Assembly: GCF_011602085.1 (NCBI RefSeq)
Contig: NZ_JAAONY010000002.1
Location: forward strand, 434,001 to 498,000
DNA from: Pseudoteredinibacter isoporae
Lineage (GTDB): Bacteria; Pseudomonadota; Gammaproteobacteria; Pseudomonadales; Cellvibrionaceae
Direction: 5' to 3'
DNA length: 64,000 bases
Part shown: piece by piece, positions 9,162-17,401 of the stretch
Layout: the number at the start of each line of letters is the position of its first letter
How positions within the stretch are numbered: the first letter of the stretch is position 1
Notes under the pieces: model-generated
Seen by the model: only the letters and a program-made list of their open reading frames with translations
What the model was told of the DNA's origin: nothing
The model's database searches: none
Made by a program: the position numbers and the translations under genes

Positions 9162-9785
9162 ATGCCGGTAAAAGCCCACAGCTTCAGCAATATGTCTCTG
9201 CTTTTGGCTATTGCTTTTGGATTTCTCGTTTCTTTCTTTATTGCGCTGTTCAATTACCAAGCCCCACTCAATGAAGAAGCCATGCGCAGTACCCTGGTTG
9301 CCACCGGGCGAGCATCATTTTTGATATTTTTTATCCCACTTATTGCCAAACCACTCTATTCATTTGCAAATAACGCACTCAGTCGTGGTTTACTTCATAT
9401 TCGTCCGCTGTGCGGCATGGCCTTCTTTGGCAGCACCCTGTTTCACCTGAGCTTTGTTTATCGTTTGTATCAAACCGTAGAAAACCCCGAACCCTTATCT
9501 GTGCTGCTTGGCGGACTAACGGCTGCCGCGTATTTAAGCTTAATGACGGCTTTCACGTTTCCAATAGCGGTTTCCTGGCTTGGAATGAGGAAAACTCGGC
9601 TGATACATCAGCTGGCTTTCTATATGTTTCTAATGGTATTTGGCTACGATCTAATCTATCGCAACTTGGATGACCCAAGCCCAATATTCTGGACTTTATA
9701 CTTCGGGGCATTGTTGCTTAGAATCGCAGCTTGGGCAAAAGTTGGGAAAAAACACCCGCATCCTGAACCACTAGAACCTACATAG
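9162..9785 (+). CDS. Six-helix membrane protein, ferric-reductase-like haem b type
   Basis: A 207-aa integral membrane protein with about six hydrophobic segments (residues about 11-30, 51-68, 84-101, 112-131, 148-167, 172-191). His95 in helix 3 and His149 at the start of helix 5 are spaced like the haem ligands of YedZ/MsrQ and ferric-reductase transmembrane domains. His79 is a further candidate. It starts 17 nt after the MOSC-fusion stop and is almost certainly co-transcribed, so it could accept electrons from the ferredoxin/FNR module or pass them across the membrane. Assignment to the ferric-reductase-like superfamily is from pattern only. An MsrQ-like or a structural membrane role is also possible. 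Confidence 0.65.
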   Translation: MPVKAHSFSNMSLLLAIAFGFLVSFFIALFNYQAPLNEEAMRSTLVATGRASFLIFFIPLIAKPLYSFANNALSRGLLHIRPLCGMAFFGSTLFHLSFVYRLYQTVENPEPLSVLLGGLTAAAYLSLMTAFTFPIAVSWLGMRKTRLIHQLAFYMFLMVFGYDLIYRNLDDPSPIFWTLYFGALLLRIAAWAKVGKKHPHPEPLEPT

Positions 9786-9799
9786 GTTTCTGATAAAGC

Positions 9800-12616
9800 T
9801 CAAGTCTGCCAGCGGTCTTCCCGGCGCACTTTGTTTTCAAAAACTGAAGAAAAGGCTCGCATTCGCGCTTTCAACAAACGCTGCTTACCCTCTTTGGTTC
9901 GGGTATAGATCAATTCGGTGGGTGATACATAGCGACGCCAGGATTCAGAGAACAGCTGCGCAAGCTCTTTCTTAACAGCAAATCGAACAGGGACCGCATG
10001 AAAGTCATCGCGAGCCTGGCCATGGAGCTCACCTTCCCTGACCAACATATAACGAGGGTTATCTATCGGTCCCAGAATTTCAGCCATACAATCCGCAAAC
10101 AAAGATGACTCATAGAATGTGCCGCCGGACAAAGAAACAACCACGGTGCCGTCAAAATTCTCCACCGTATTTACGGTCATTAGTTCTCGTTCGGTTTTGA
10201 TCATTCCTGATTCACACAATGCATCGGCCAGTGCATAGCCGATTTGTTTCAACGAACCGTCAACGGGAAGGTGTTTTAAAAAGGTTTTAATAATCGCGAT
10301 TGTTTGGGGTAGTTTATAAATCACTGTTCCAATGCATACCATACCGATAACCATGAGTACAAAGTCCAACCCCTGGTTTCGGGAATTGTATATCGACATA
10401 GCAATGACCCCACCCAGAAGCTTGGTCATTTCAATCAATAAGGCCTTATAAGTTTCTTTAACATGGTAAAACCGTATATCTGGCAAGCTGGGTGTAAACA
10501 CTGAGGGTAAGACACGCGCATTGGAATCAAGTGTTAAAGCCTTTTTCCATCGTCCGGCCAAACTCTCTCGATTACCGTAGTTTTCTCTCATTCTAGTATT
10601 GATAGTTGTTACATAATCGTATTCTCTATCCCTTTTGAGCATCTCCCAATGTTCATCTATATTTAAACGTTCGAATCCACTTTCAATGGTCGCCCCCTGC
10701 TCTGACAAACCCACAAAAGTATTGAAACGCTTCCTCAGTTCTCCGTAATCCCTCATTCCTGAAGGCGATTTGCTATCAATTGCCAGAAGATGCCAAATAC
10801 TGCTGACTTTATGCTCGATATTTTTATCCAGGCGAATTGCCCGCCCACGCATCTGATTGGTCAGCATAAAAGAACCCACCACACTGGCGAGAATCAGGGA
10901 GTTCACACAGGGTGCATCCCAGCCTTCCCCTAATAACGAACGCGTGCCCACCAAGACCCGAATCTCTCCGGCAGTTAACAGGGCCGTAAAGGCCGTGGTG
11001 AGCTGGTTCAAAGGCCCTGATAGTTGAACGTATCCTTCCAGATACGTCAGTGGCGTAATCTTGAATTTCTCAGCGGTGACATATTGTAAAAAAGCTTCCA
11101 GTCGGGATTCGTGCAAAATAGACAATCGCCCACTGAGCATGCCTATTTGTTCAGGTACGGCCGAACCCTTACATAAGGCCTGATACACCGGCCAGCAACC
11201 CAGATTAACCTCACCAGCGTCGACCGTACTCTTCAGAGCTTCATCACGAATGTAGTCAGTGAGTATCACCTGTCGTAAAAACTCTCCGCGATGCTTATTT
11301 TCCAGAAGATGAATATCCAGACAGGCCTTGATCTTGGAGACACTCAAAGAAATCGAACGATCCAAGCGACGGGAGCGAACCAAAGACAACTCTCGCTTAT
11401 GCAACAGCTCTGTGGAACGCAACAGGCGTTTAAGCTCGGCAACATAATCCGTCGCTTCCTTTTCCAGCTTAAAGCTGTCGGTAAAAATAATGGCCTCGAC
11501 CAAACGCTGCCATTGCTGCCGCCCCAGTTCAGGGATCTCTTCGTGCCCCAGATCCAATGCCCGACATAAAGATACTGGCAGCTTATCCTCGATCGCTTTT
11601 AGATAACTAAGAATCGCAACCGCTAGCTCAGGGTTCTTAAATAGATCATCCGCATTGGCAAGCATGTTTTCAGAATCTTCGACATCCTCAGCCTCTACAC
11701 TTTGAGTCTCTGCACCTTCAACCTCGGCACTGTCCACCTTTACATCATCAATCTTTACCCAGGGATGCTGGCGCACTATCGTTCGAAAGCGCTCATCATC
11801 AAATAGAGACTGGCACAGCTTGGATACACGCTCATCGTACTCAAGCACCCTCTCTGACTCTTTACTGTCCAGTGAAACCGTCCAGATATAATCCTGATGG
11901 GCACACAGCGTTTCTGCCTTTACCAACTCAGGTACCGAGATTTCCTCATCAATCGGCCCGCACAATTCCTGATAACGCTGCCATTCCAGATTCTCGGAAT
12001 CGTAAGGCGGCGTCGCCGTCAGCGCCACGAGAACCATATTGGGAATCTTATTGCACACTGCATCGATCGCCCGCCACCACTCCGCACGCAAATGGTGAGC
12101 CTCGTCTAGAATCAACAGCTGCACATCATGCTGCATCAGCAAGGCAACAAAGGAATCCAACTCATCGGCTTCCAGACCGGCATCCTCATCAATAGGAGCC
12201 TCCTCTATCGATTCATCGGCTGCCCCATTCGCAATATCCACCTCCGATTCGACTTTTTGATCCTTCCCTGGCAACTTACTGTGCAAAGCCTGGTAAGTAA
12301 TCGAGGTTAAAGGTTGAATATTGCGAATATCATTACTGGCCCAATCAGGCAGATTATCCAGACTCAGATCTGCCTCTTCAGGCACAAAGTCCTTAAGCCG
12401 AAGCAACCACTGATCCCGAATCACCCGCGTCGGCGACAAGACCAGCGCCCGCCGCTCCAAGCGCCGGAACACTTCCAAACCCAAGGTCGTCTTCCCCGCC
12501 CCCGGTGCGGCCACAATATGCAGACGACTATCGTCCAGATGATCATCAATAGCCGACAAAACCCGCTGCTGGTAAGGGCGCCAAGAATAGGAAAACGAAA
12601 GACTGTGGAAAGGCAA
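9800..12616 (-). CDS. Large DEAD/DEAH-type superfamily-II helicase with membrane hairpin
   Basis: ATP-dependent nucleic-acid helicase or translocase, 938 aa. Motifs in order: Q-like PYQQRVL at 14-20; Walker A APGAGKTT at 37-44; DEAHHL at about 171; TATPP at about 200; LGEGWDAP near 560; and the arginine-finger motif QMRGRAIR at about 583-590. An acidic Glu/Asp-rich insert (about 285-320) splits the two RecA lobes. Two hydrophobic segments at about 733-772 look like a transmembrane hairpin, which is unusual for a helicase. The C-terminal 160 residues match nothing I recognise. Start: TTG at 12616 with AAGGA about 8 nt upstream; no in-frame ATG lies near the N-terminus. It lies 110 nt downstream of the LRR gene. 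Membrane-anchored helicases of this kind occur in defence islands, but no partner gene confirms that here. Confidence 0.8.
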   Translation of the reverse strand: MPFHSLSFSYSWRPYQQRVLSAIDDHLDDSRLHIVAAPGAGKTTLGLEVFRRLERRALVLSPTRVIRDQWLLRLKDFVPEEADLSLDNLPDWASNDIRNIQPLTSITYQALHSKLPGKDQKVESEVDIANGAADESIEEAPIDEDAGLEADELDSFVALLMQHDVQLLILDEAHHLRAEWWRAIDAVCNKIPNMVLVALTATPPYDSENLEWQRYQELCGPIDEEISVPELVKAETLCAHQDYIWTVSLDSKESERVLEYDERVSKLCQSLFDDERFRTIVRQHPWVKIDDVKVDSAEVEGAETQSVEAEDVEDSENMLANADDLFKNPELAVAILSYLKAIEDKLPVSLCRALDLGHEEIPELGRQQWQRLVEAIIFTDSFKLEKEATDYVAELKRLLRSTELLHKRELSLVRSRRLDRSISLSVSKIKACLDIHLLENKHRGEFLRQVILTDYIRDEALKSTVDAGEVNLGCWPVYQALCKGSAVPEQIGMLSGRLSILHESRLEAFLQYVTAEKFKITPLTYLEGYVQLSGPLNQLTTAFTALLTAGEIRVLVGTRSLLGEGWDAPCVNSLILASVVGSFMLTNQMRGRAIRLDKNIEHKVSSIWHLLAIDSKSPSGMRDYGELRKRFNTFVGLSEQGATIESGFERLNIDEHWEMLKRDREYDYVTTINTRMRENYGNRESLAGRWKKALTLDSNARVLPSVFTPSLPDIRFYHVKETYKALLIEMTKLLGGVIAMSIYNSRNQGLDFVLMVIGMVCIGTVIYKLPQTIAIIKTFLKHLPVDGSLKQIGYALADALCESGMIKTERELMTVNTVENFDGTVVVSLSGGTFYESSLFADCMAEILGPIDNPRYMLVREGELHGQARDDFHAVPVRFAVKKELAQLFSESWRRYVSPTELIYTRTKEGKQRLLKARMRAFSSVFENKVRREDRWQT

Positions 12617-12726
12617 AATCTGTCCTTAGTGATAGCTTGTTGTGATATCTAGGGGCTTAGGATACTGAAACTAAATGCCTCGAAGTAATTTATCAAGGCC
12701 AAGGTAAAAATTCTATCATCCCCACC

Positions 12727-14682
12727 TTAATCGATATACTGATCAACGATTTTAAAATTCTGGCCTGCCTCATCAAATTCAATTAATACTGTGCTTTCAG
12801 CAAAAGGGAAGTTATTAACTTCAATACGTCTCTCGACGCCCGTTATAAAAGCTTGCCGCCCCAATATATCCAAAGGTGTAAATGATTCAAAAACCACATA
12901 TTCATAAGTAGCGCTACCTTTCGCCATTAATATCCGATGCAAGCCGTTCGGCAAATTTCCAGAATATTCAAGAACGCTCAACCCCGATACCGAGCTATGA
13001 ACATCCATAGCTTTTCTAACATCTTCACGCGAAGATTTCGAAACAGCAAGGGGCTTACCATTTAAAATAAATTCATAAATGCCGGAAAGCGACCAACCTC
13101 GTATGGTTGAAACTCCAGCTAATGGAAAAGATGCACTCGGGTACTCAAATTTATTATACGGTACGCCGTTGATTGGATCCCGTTCTACGATATAAAAGGG
13201 AGGCTGATTGGGATAGTGTATCTTTGAAGATCGAGTAGATTTTCCATCCAAGAATTGGTCGACTATAGAGAAAACCTGTTCAGATTGGTTGAAACGTAGA
13301 ACCACATCAGAGCCGGGGAATGGAAAATCATACACTCGTAAACTACGTTCGACCCCTTTTATATAGCTCAATTTTCCATTTCTATCCTCAGGGGTAAAAG
13401 CATTGAAAGGTATTCTTGACACCAAAAATCCAGCGTTATTTACGTATTCCGCAACGTTTTCACCGTTTTTTATGTTCCCGGAGTAAAATAGCTGGCTCCC
13501 ACCCAATACCACATTTTCTGGAACACTTTCACCAAACGCATCAAGTATATCCTTTCGGCTTGTGCTAGAATTCAAATTATAAGGAACGCCATTTATATAA
13601 ACACTGCCATTATTGCTTAACTTCGGAAATAAATCGTTTAGTTCAGGCATATACATCCAGCCCCTTAGGTTAGCCAATCCTGATAATGTATTATTTGGAC
13701 TAGGAACCTCCAGTGCAGCTTTAGGAATACCATTTTCTTTCCCTAACTCTACATGACAAAAATCATTATCGCCGCAAATTCTTGTCGAAATTTTTACCTC
13801 ACAGCCATTTAAGCTGCCATCCTTCAAAATATATTTATACCCATTAAGCACCCCACCACAACCGGAAACTCGATCGATAATATTTCCCTTCATTGGAAAA
13901 ATATAAACAACACCTGGATTTCCACCCATTCTTGGAATTGGAATGTAGGTAGCATTGCCCTCTAGGGAAACGTCGTATACGTTTTGGTCCGGAAATTGAG
14001 TGCGCCCTTCAGGTCTTTCACCACCTGGGAGAGTAATGCCACCATGCATAAATGTTGAATAGAAGTTCCCTCCTCGCCTAAGTCTTAAGTTTTCGGCAAA
14101 GTCACCAGTTATTGCATTCTGCTCGACTACATATGAGATAGGGGATAACCTACCCTCGACCACACTCACGGGGGGTAAGCGACCAGATAAAAAATTATCG
14201 CTCGCCTCAAACGAGGCCAATTTTTTCATCTTATTTAAAGAGTGCGGAATTTTTCCTGAAAGATAGTTATTCCCAAGGTGGGCCAAGAAAAGAGACTTCA
14301 TTCCTGAAATTTCAGAAGGTATTTGGCCATACAATTTATTCTTCCCCAACACCAAAACTCTAACTTTATTCAGGTTTGAAATACTCTTGGGAATTGTTCC
14401 AATCAAATTGTTATCACCAAGATCTATCCAGGTAATATCGGCTTTAGCCTTCCTTGGATCCCTGAAAATCATCACCCCGTGCCATGTACTGACATCAGGG
14501 CTCCCCCACCCCTCATTTTTGTCCCATTGGTCTCCATTGGTGCCGTTATAGAGCTCAACCAATGCTTCACATTGTTCAACAAAAACATTTATATTCTGCT
14601 GATAGCAAACTTTAATTTTATCTAGATCAGCATACGCCGACGAAGTAAAAGCCAAAAGCATCCATATATAACTAAATTTCAT
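12727..14682 (-). CDS. Secreted leucine-rich-repeat protein (plant-type LRR) with duplicated C-terminal domain
   Basis: Exported protein of 651 aa of unknown role. Signal peptide MKFSYIWMLLAFTSSAYA, cleavage about residue 18. An LRR N-terminal cap (LVELYNGTNGDQW...W) at about 42-70 is followed by about four plant-type repeats (LxxNxLxGxIP) at 85-170, as found in environmental bacteria and receptor-like kinases. The C-terminal half holds two copies of a domain of about 130-145 residues, at about 334-477 and 522-651. Both copies show an RGW start, a Ser-rich SR(K/E)D block, a YSGN(I/L) strand, F(N/E)(A/S)FTP, (K/T)GVER, FPF and a final IVDQ(F/Y)(L/I)D. The ATG has GAAAGGGA directly upstream. 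It is AT-rich relative to the 1-12 kb genes. Possible adhesin or ligand-binding protein. Confidence 0.75.
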   Translation of the reverse strand: MKFSYIWMLLAFTSSAYADLDKIKVCYQQNINVFVEQCEALVELYNGTNGDQWDKNEGWGSPDVSTWHGVMIFRDPRKAKADITWIDLGDNNLIGTIPKSISNLNKVRVLVLGKNKLYGQIPSEISGMKSLFLAHLGNNYLSGKIPHSLNKMKKLASFEASDNFLSGRLPPVSVVEGRLSPISYVVEQNAITGDFAENLRLRRGGNFYSTFMHGGITLPGGERPEGRTQFPDQNVYDVSLEGNATYIPIPRMGGNPGVVYIFPMKGNIIDRVSGCGGVLNGYKYILKDGSLNGCEVKISTRICGDNDFCHVELGKENGIPKAALEVPSPNNTLSGLANLRGWMYMPELNDLFPKLSNNGSVYINGVPYNLNSSTSRKDILDAFGESVPENVVLGGSQLFYSGNIKNGENVAEYVNNAGFLVSRIPFNAFTPEDRNGKLSYIKGVERSLRVYDFPFPGSDVVLRFNQSEQVFSIVDQFLDGKSTRSSKIHYPNQPPFYIVERDPINGVPYNKFEYPSASFPLAGVSTIRGWSLSGIYEFILNGKPLAVSKSSREDVRKAMDVHSSVSGLSVLEYSGNLPNGLHRILMAKGSATYEYVVFESFTPLDILGRQAFITGVERRIEVNNFPFAESTVLIEFDEAGQNFKIVDQYID

Positions 14683-14841
14683 TCCCTTTCTCTTATTTAT
14701 TTACTGTTTTCAATACAAAAGATTATACCAAGATAACGCACTATCGAGTGCTAAATTTTAGACGCTAAAGATGTTATCACCCACACTTTGTGACTTTGTA
14801 ATCGATTATATTAAGCTTTCGTAATGGAGATAATCTTTGAA

Positions 14842-15062
14842 GTATTGTCAACTTAACTTACATGCTAAACATCATCCCATGAATACCTGCAAACGTTTCC
14901 GATACCCTAAGTCCATTATCATCCACGCCATCTGTTTATATCGCCGAATTTCGCCTGCCACAGAGTGATCAATAATCATTTTCGACAACAAACACATCTG
15001 CTAAAAGCAAAATACTACCCTGAGCTAAGAAACAGAGCATTTTCACAGTGGCAACAGGTTAC
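14842..15062 (+). mobile_element. IS6-like element, internally deleted copy (copy a)
   Basis: The left end (terminal repeat TATTGTCAACTTAA at about 14843) and the first about 30 codons of the transposase (MNTCKRFRYPK) are joined at about 14953 to the distal part (CGCCTGCCACAGAGTGATC onward). The right end is replaced at about 15061 by a piece of Rhs core gene. Compared with the near-complete copy at 23102-23896 most of the catalytic region is missing. It cannot encode a transposase. Confidence 0.8.
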
Positions 15063-15214
15063 CGGTGCCGAGCCCGGCATGGTTTGCACCAGCAGGTTGT
15101 CATTGGCATCGTACTGGAACTGGGTTTGCTGGTTGAGGGCATCGCTAACACGCACCAAACGGTTTAGGGCATCGTAATCACGATTTTGCACGGCACCCAA
15201 TGGGCGGGTCATCT
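15061..15214 (-). repeat. Rhs core fragment A (copy of 26598-26751)
   Basis: These 154 nt match the YD-repeat part of the intact Rhs gene at 26598-26751 base for base as far as I can compare. On the minus strand they encode YD-repeat residues ([20 protein letters not shown]...). The match breaks off inside GGTCATCT, where the toxin-antitoxin regulatory region begins. The near-perfect identity implies a recent exchange with, or copying from, the Rhs gene 11 kb away. Confidence 0.85.
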
Positions 15215-15276
15215 AAGACACACCCTATAGGGGTGTGCTATAGTGTGTACATCTCCACACACACAGTGATCGCACC
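15215..15276 (+). promoter_or_regulatory. Promoter/operator of the toxin-antitoxin pair
   Basis: Between the Rhs fragment and the antitoxin ATG lies an inverted repeat, ACACACCC-TATAG-GGGTGTG. It is followed by CTATAGTGT, a candidate -10 region, and a second TGTGT/ACACA dyad. Ribbon-helix-helix antitoxins bind such short palindromes to repress their own operon, so this is the likely autoregulatory site. Confidence 0.55.
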
Positions 15277-15519
15277 ATGTCCACAACCATGACCGTCCGT
15301 CTTGATGACGAACTTAAAGACCAGCTGGAACAGCTCGCCCAGGTGACGCACCGATCCAAGTCCTTCCTGGCCGCTGAAGCCATTCGCGACTTTATCGATC
15401 TGAACCAATGGCAATTGCAAGAGATCAGCGAAGCCCTCAAAGAGGCTGATAACGGCGATTTCGCCAGTGACAAAAGCGTCAAAAAGACCTTGGCTAAGTG
15501 GGGCGTGAGTGCAGGTTAA
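15277..15519 (+). CDS. Ribbon-helix-helix antitoxin (ParD/RelB-like)
   Basis: An 80-aa protein. MTVRLDDELKDQLEQLAQ is a typical ribbon-helix-helix N-terminus, and SKSFLAAEAIRDFIDLNQW forms the second helix. The acidic C-terminal part (about 50-80) would wrap the toxin. It overlaps the toxin gene by 11 nt, the usual coupling in parDE/relBE operons, and probably represses the palindromes just upstream. Confidence 0.9.
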   Translation: MSTTMTVRLDDELKDQLEQLAQVTHRSKSFLAAEAIRDFIDLNQWQLQEISEALKEADNGDFASDKSVKKTLAKWGVSAG

Positions 15520-15799
15520 ATGGCTCAACAAAGCCCTAAAAAACCTGGATGATAAGGCCGAGTATATTGCACAGGAGAACCCTGCGGCGGCTCAGCAAGT
15601 TGTGCAGCGTATTGTCAATGCCATTAGCTTATTGCCGGATAACCCAGCTCTGGGACACCCCGGACGCATACATGGGACAAGAGAGCTGATCGTACCTGAC
15701 ACCCGCTATATCGTGCCCTACCGCGTTCGCCCTCGCTTGGAACGCATTGAGATTCTCAGAGTATTTCACACCACAAAGCGACCGCCTAAACGCTGGTGA
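15509..15799 (+). CDS. RelE/ParE-family toxin
   Basis: A 96-aa basic protein with the family layout: [24 protein letters not shown] (two helices), [15 protein letters not shown] and YIVPYRV strands, and a final [18 protein letters not shown]. Starts at GTG 15509 inside the antitoxin 3' end. ParE members poison gyrase and RelE members cleave mRNA on the ribosome; the ending and the GTRELIV motif favour ParE, but the target cannot be fixed from sequence. Its 3' end overlaps an antisense integrase remnant. Confidence 0.88.
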   Translation: MQVKWLNKALKNLDDKAEYIAQENPAAAQQVVQRIVNAISLLPDNPALGHPGRIHGTRELIVPDTRYIVPYRVRPRLERIEILRVFHTTKRPPKRW

Positions 15800-16078
15800 T
15801 GATCGAGGCTGCAACCGCCAGTAACCCAGTGCAATTCCCCAGTATCACCACACTCTTCGCTTTCCGCTTCCAGCTCGACCAGCAACGACTCTGAGCCAGC
15901 ACCCTTACCCAGCTGAGCCACTGGGTGCGTGGCCTGGTGGATTTCCTTTAGCTTATGGATGCTCACATGGGTATAGCGCTGGGCAGTATCGAGACAGGCA
16001 TGACCCAATAGCTCTTGGATAAACCGCACACCCGCACCGTTCTTGATGTCTTTTCGGATGGATGCGCAGCTAAGAGAT
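15766..16078 (-). pseudogene. C-terminal remnant of a tyrosine recombinase (integrase)
   Basis: A minus-strand frame encodes [13 protein letters not shown]...[19 protein letters not shown]. This is the end of the catalytic domain of a phage/transposon-type tyrosine recombinase, with the LLGH histidine and the YTHV nucleophile tyrosine. About 50 further residues follow to a stop at 15766. The N-terminal and central parts are missing; upstream the frame runs into Rhs fragment B. This is a broken mobility gene that may once have moved the neighbouring toxin-antitoxin pair or the 280-aa gene. Confidence 0.8.
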
Positions 16079-16096
16079 GAGTTTAACGCCTGCTGC

Positions 16097-16213
16097 GTTT
16101 GCACCAGCAGATTGTCGTTGGCATCGTACTGGAACTGGGTTTGCTGGTTGAGGGCATCGCTAACACGCACCAAACGGTTTAGGGCATCGTAATCACGATT
16201 TTGCACGGCACCC
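16097..16213 (-). repeat. Rhs core fragment B (copy of 26619-26735)
   Basis: These 117 nt match 26619-26735 of the Rhs gene with only about two mismatches visible near the start. It overlaps the same core interval as fragment A, so A and B form direct repeats about 1 kb apart. They flank the toxin-antitoxin pair and integrase remnant. Confidence 0.85.
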
Positions 16214-16375
16214 GCACAAATTAACCATTTAGTTGTATAGACAACAACTATGCAAAGCACTTAGGCTCAGAAAGGATATTTGAATAGAGCTGGTACGAGA
16301 CTTAAGAACACTCTCGCATTTGTATAGATCAAAACAACCTGTGACTACCTATAAGTCCAACACGGAGCAATAACA
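16214..16375 (+). promoter_or_regulatory. Leader of the 280-aa gene with a TAGTTGT/ACAACTA dyad
   Basis: The 162 nt before the ATG at 16376 contain a perfect 7-bp inverted repeat with a 7-nt spacer (16230-16236 and 16244-16250) and a GGAG ribosome-binding site 8 nt before the ATG. The dyad could be an operator, or a scar of the element that carries the gene. Confidence 0.4.
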
Positions 16376-17218
16376 ATGGATGTCGCCCTATGTTTACTGG
16401 ATGGCGAACGCTATGATATCGCCAATTTCTGCAAGCTACCCCCTGTACGTCTCGGTCAGCTACGTCGCGCACTCATTTGCGAAGAGTGCCAAGGTAAAGG
16501 TTACTACACGAAACAATCCAGGGATGGCAAAGCGGCCTATTTTGGCGCTTACCATGAAGACAGTTGCCCAATTAAACTTAAAAAAGGTATAACAGCCCCA
16601 AAGCTTGATCCACACACGGTAGAAGAAGTTAACGGTATTATCACCAACAACGACATCATAGACGTTAACTTTTCGGCCTATACCAGCCAGCAGCTCACAC
16701 CACCAAGCAGCAACAGCACACACGCCAATACAGGTTCGCCAACTCATTCCAGACAACACACCAGGCAAGCATCCCAGATCAGAAACACAAACAAAGGGCT
16801 ACGCTCACTCCTCAGGATGCTAATGCATTCGGATACGTTCGCTCATTCCGATATAACCATTAATATGGGTGGGCAATATCACTACAAGGCCAAAAACTTG
16901 TTTGTCAATTTCGATGATATCTATGAAGAGTTGGCAAACAAAAAGAAAATGCGTGGCTATTGGGGCGTCATCAGTAATGCAGATGAAGAGATCAATTGGC
17001 TTAACACCGCAAACGAACAAGATGTCAGCATCCCCGTATCCGGTCTTAAAGATTATCTAACGGAGGTTTTTGGCATCAGCGATGCTGAAGACCTAAGCGG
17101 TGCAACAGTATTGGTGTTCGGGTGGCTTAAAGTTTCAAAGTCGAAACACAAAAAGTGGTATATCAATGTCCATAACAATGACCCCGCTTACCTCTTTGTA
17201 AAACTTAAAAAAGAGTAG
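16376..17218 (+). CDS. Conserved accessory protein of unknown function with Cys/His cluster
   Basis: A 280-aa protein I do not recognise. Near residues 35-65 it has CEEC, GYYTKQSRDGKAAYFGAYHEDSC, a spacing that could hold a zinc ion (two Cys, His, Cys). A low-complexity Ser/Thr/Gln/His linker covers about 100-135. The C-terminal half is compact and ends in hydrophobic strands (VLVFGWLKVSKSK...WYINV...AYLFVKL). A truncated second copy of its last 43 codons is at 22447-22578, differing almost only at synonymous sites. The protein is therefore under purifying selection. It is followed by its own terminator (17240-17270) and preceded by integrase and Rhs remnants, so it is likely cargo of a mobile element. 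SD GGAG supports the start. Confidence 0.75.
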   Translation: MDVALCLLDGERYDIANFCKLPPVRLGQLRRALICEECQGKGYYTKQSRDGKAAYFGAYHEDSCPIKLKKGITAPKLDPHTVEEVNGIITNNDIIDVNFSAYTSQQLTPPSSNSTHANTGSPTHSRQHTRQASQIRNTNKGLRSLLRMLMHSDTFAHSDITINMGGQYHYKAKNLFVNFDDIYEELANKKKMRGYWGVISNADEEINWLNTANEQDVSIPVSGLKDYLTEVFGISDAEDLSGATVLVFGWLKVSKSKHKKWYINVHNNDPAYLFVKLKKE

Positions 17219-17239
17219 CGCTAATGATGCTTTACTGAG

Positions 17240-17270
17240 TGCTCCAGGGTTTCTTCTGGAGCAGTTTTGT
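17240..17270 (+). terminator. Rho-independent terminator of the 280-aa gene
   Basis: A perfect 8-bp stem, TGCTCCAG/CTGGAGCA, with an 8-nt loop is followed by GTTTTGT, 21 nt after the stop codon. Confidence 0.75.
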
Positions 17271-17401
17271 CACTATTTTTATAAGTAACCAGAAACTTCA
17301 GCATTTAGACCCAGCTTAAGCAATCCGATGTTGGCGATGTTGGGCCGGTCAACTTGGGTTTCCTGCTATCTTTAGCTGCATCGGGGCGACACCCCAAGAT
17401 A

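Noticed and set aside
15766-16260. A single 164-codon minus-strand gene
   Set aside because: It is a mosaic: Rhs core fragment B fused to an integrase C-terminus. I list the parts instead.
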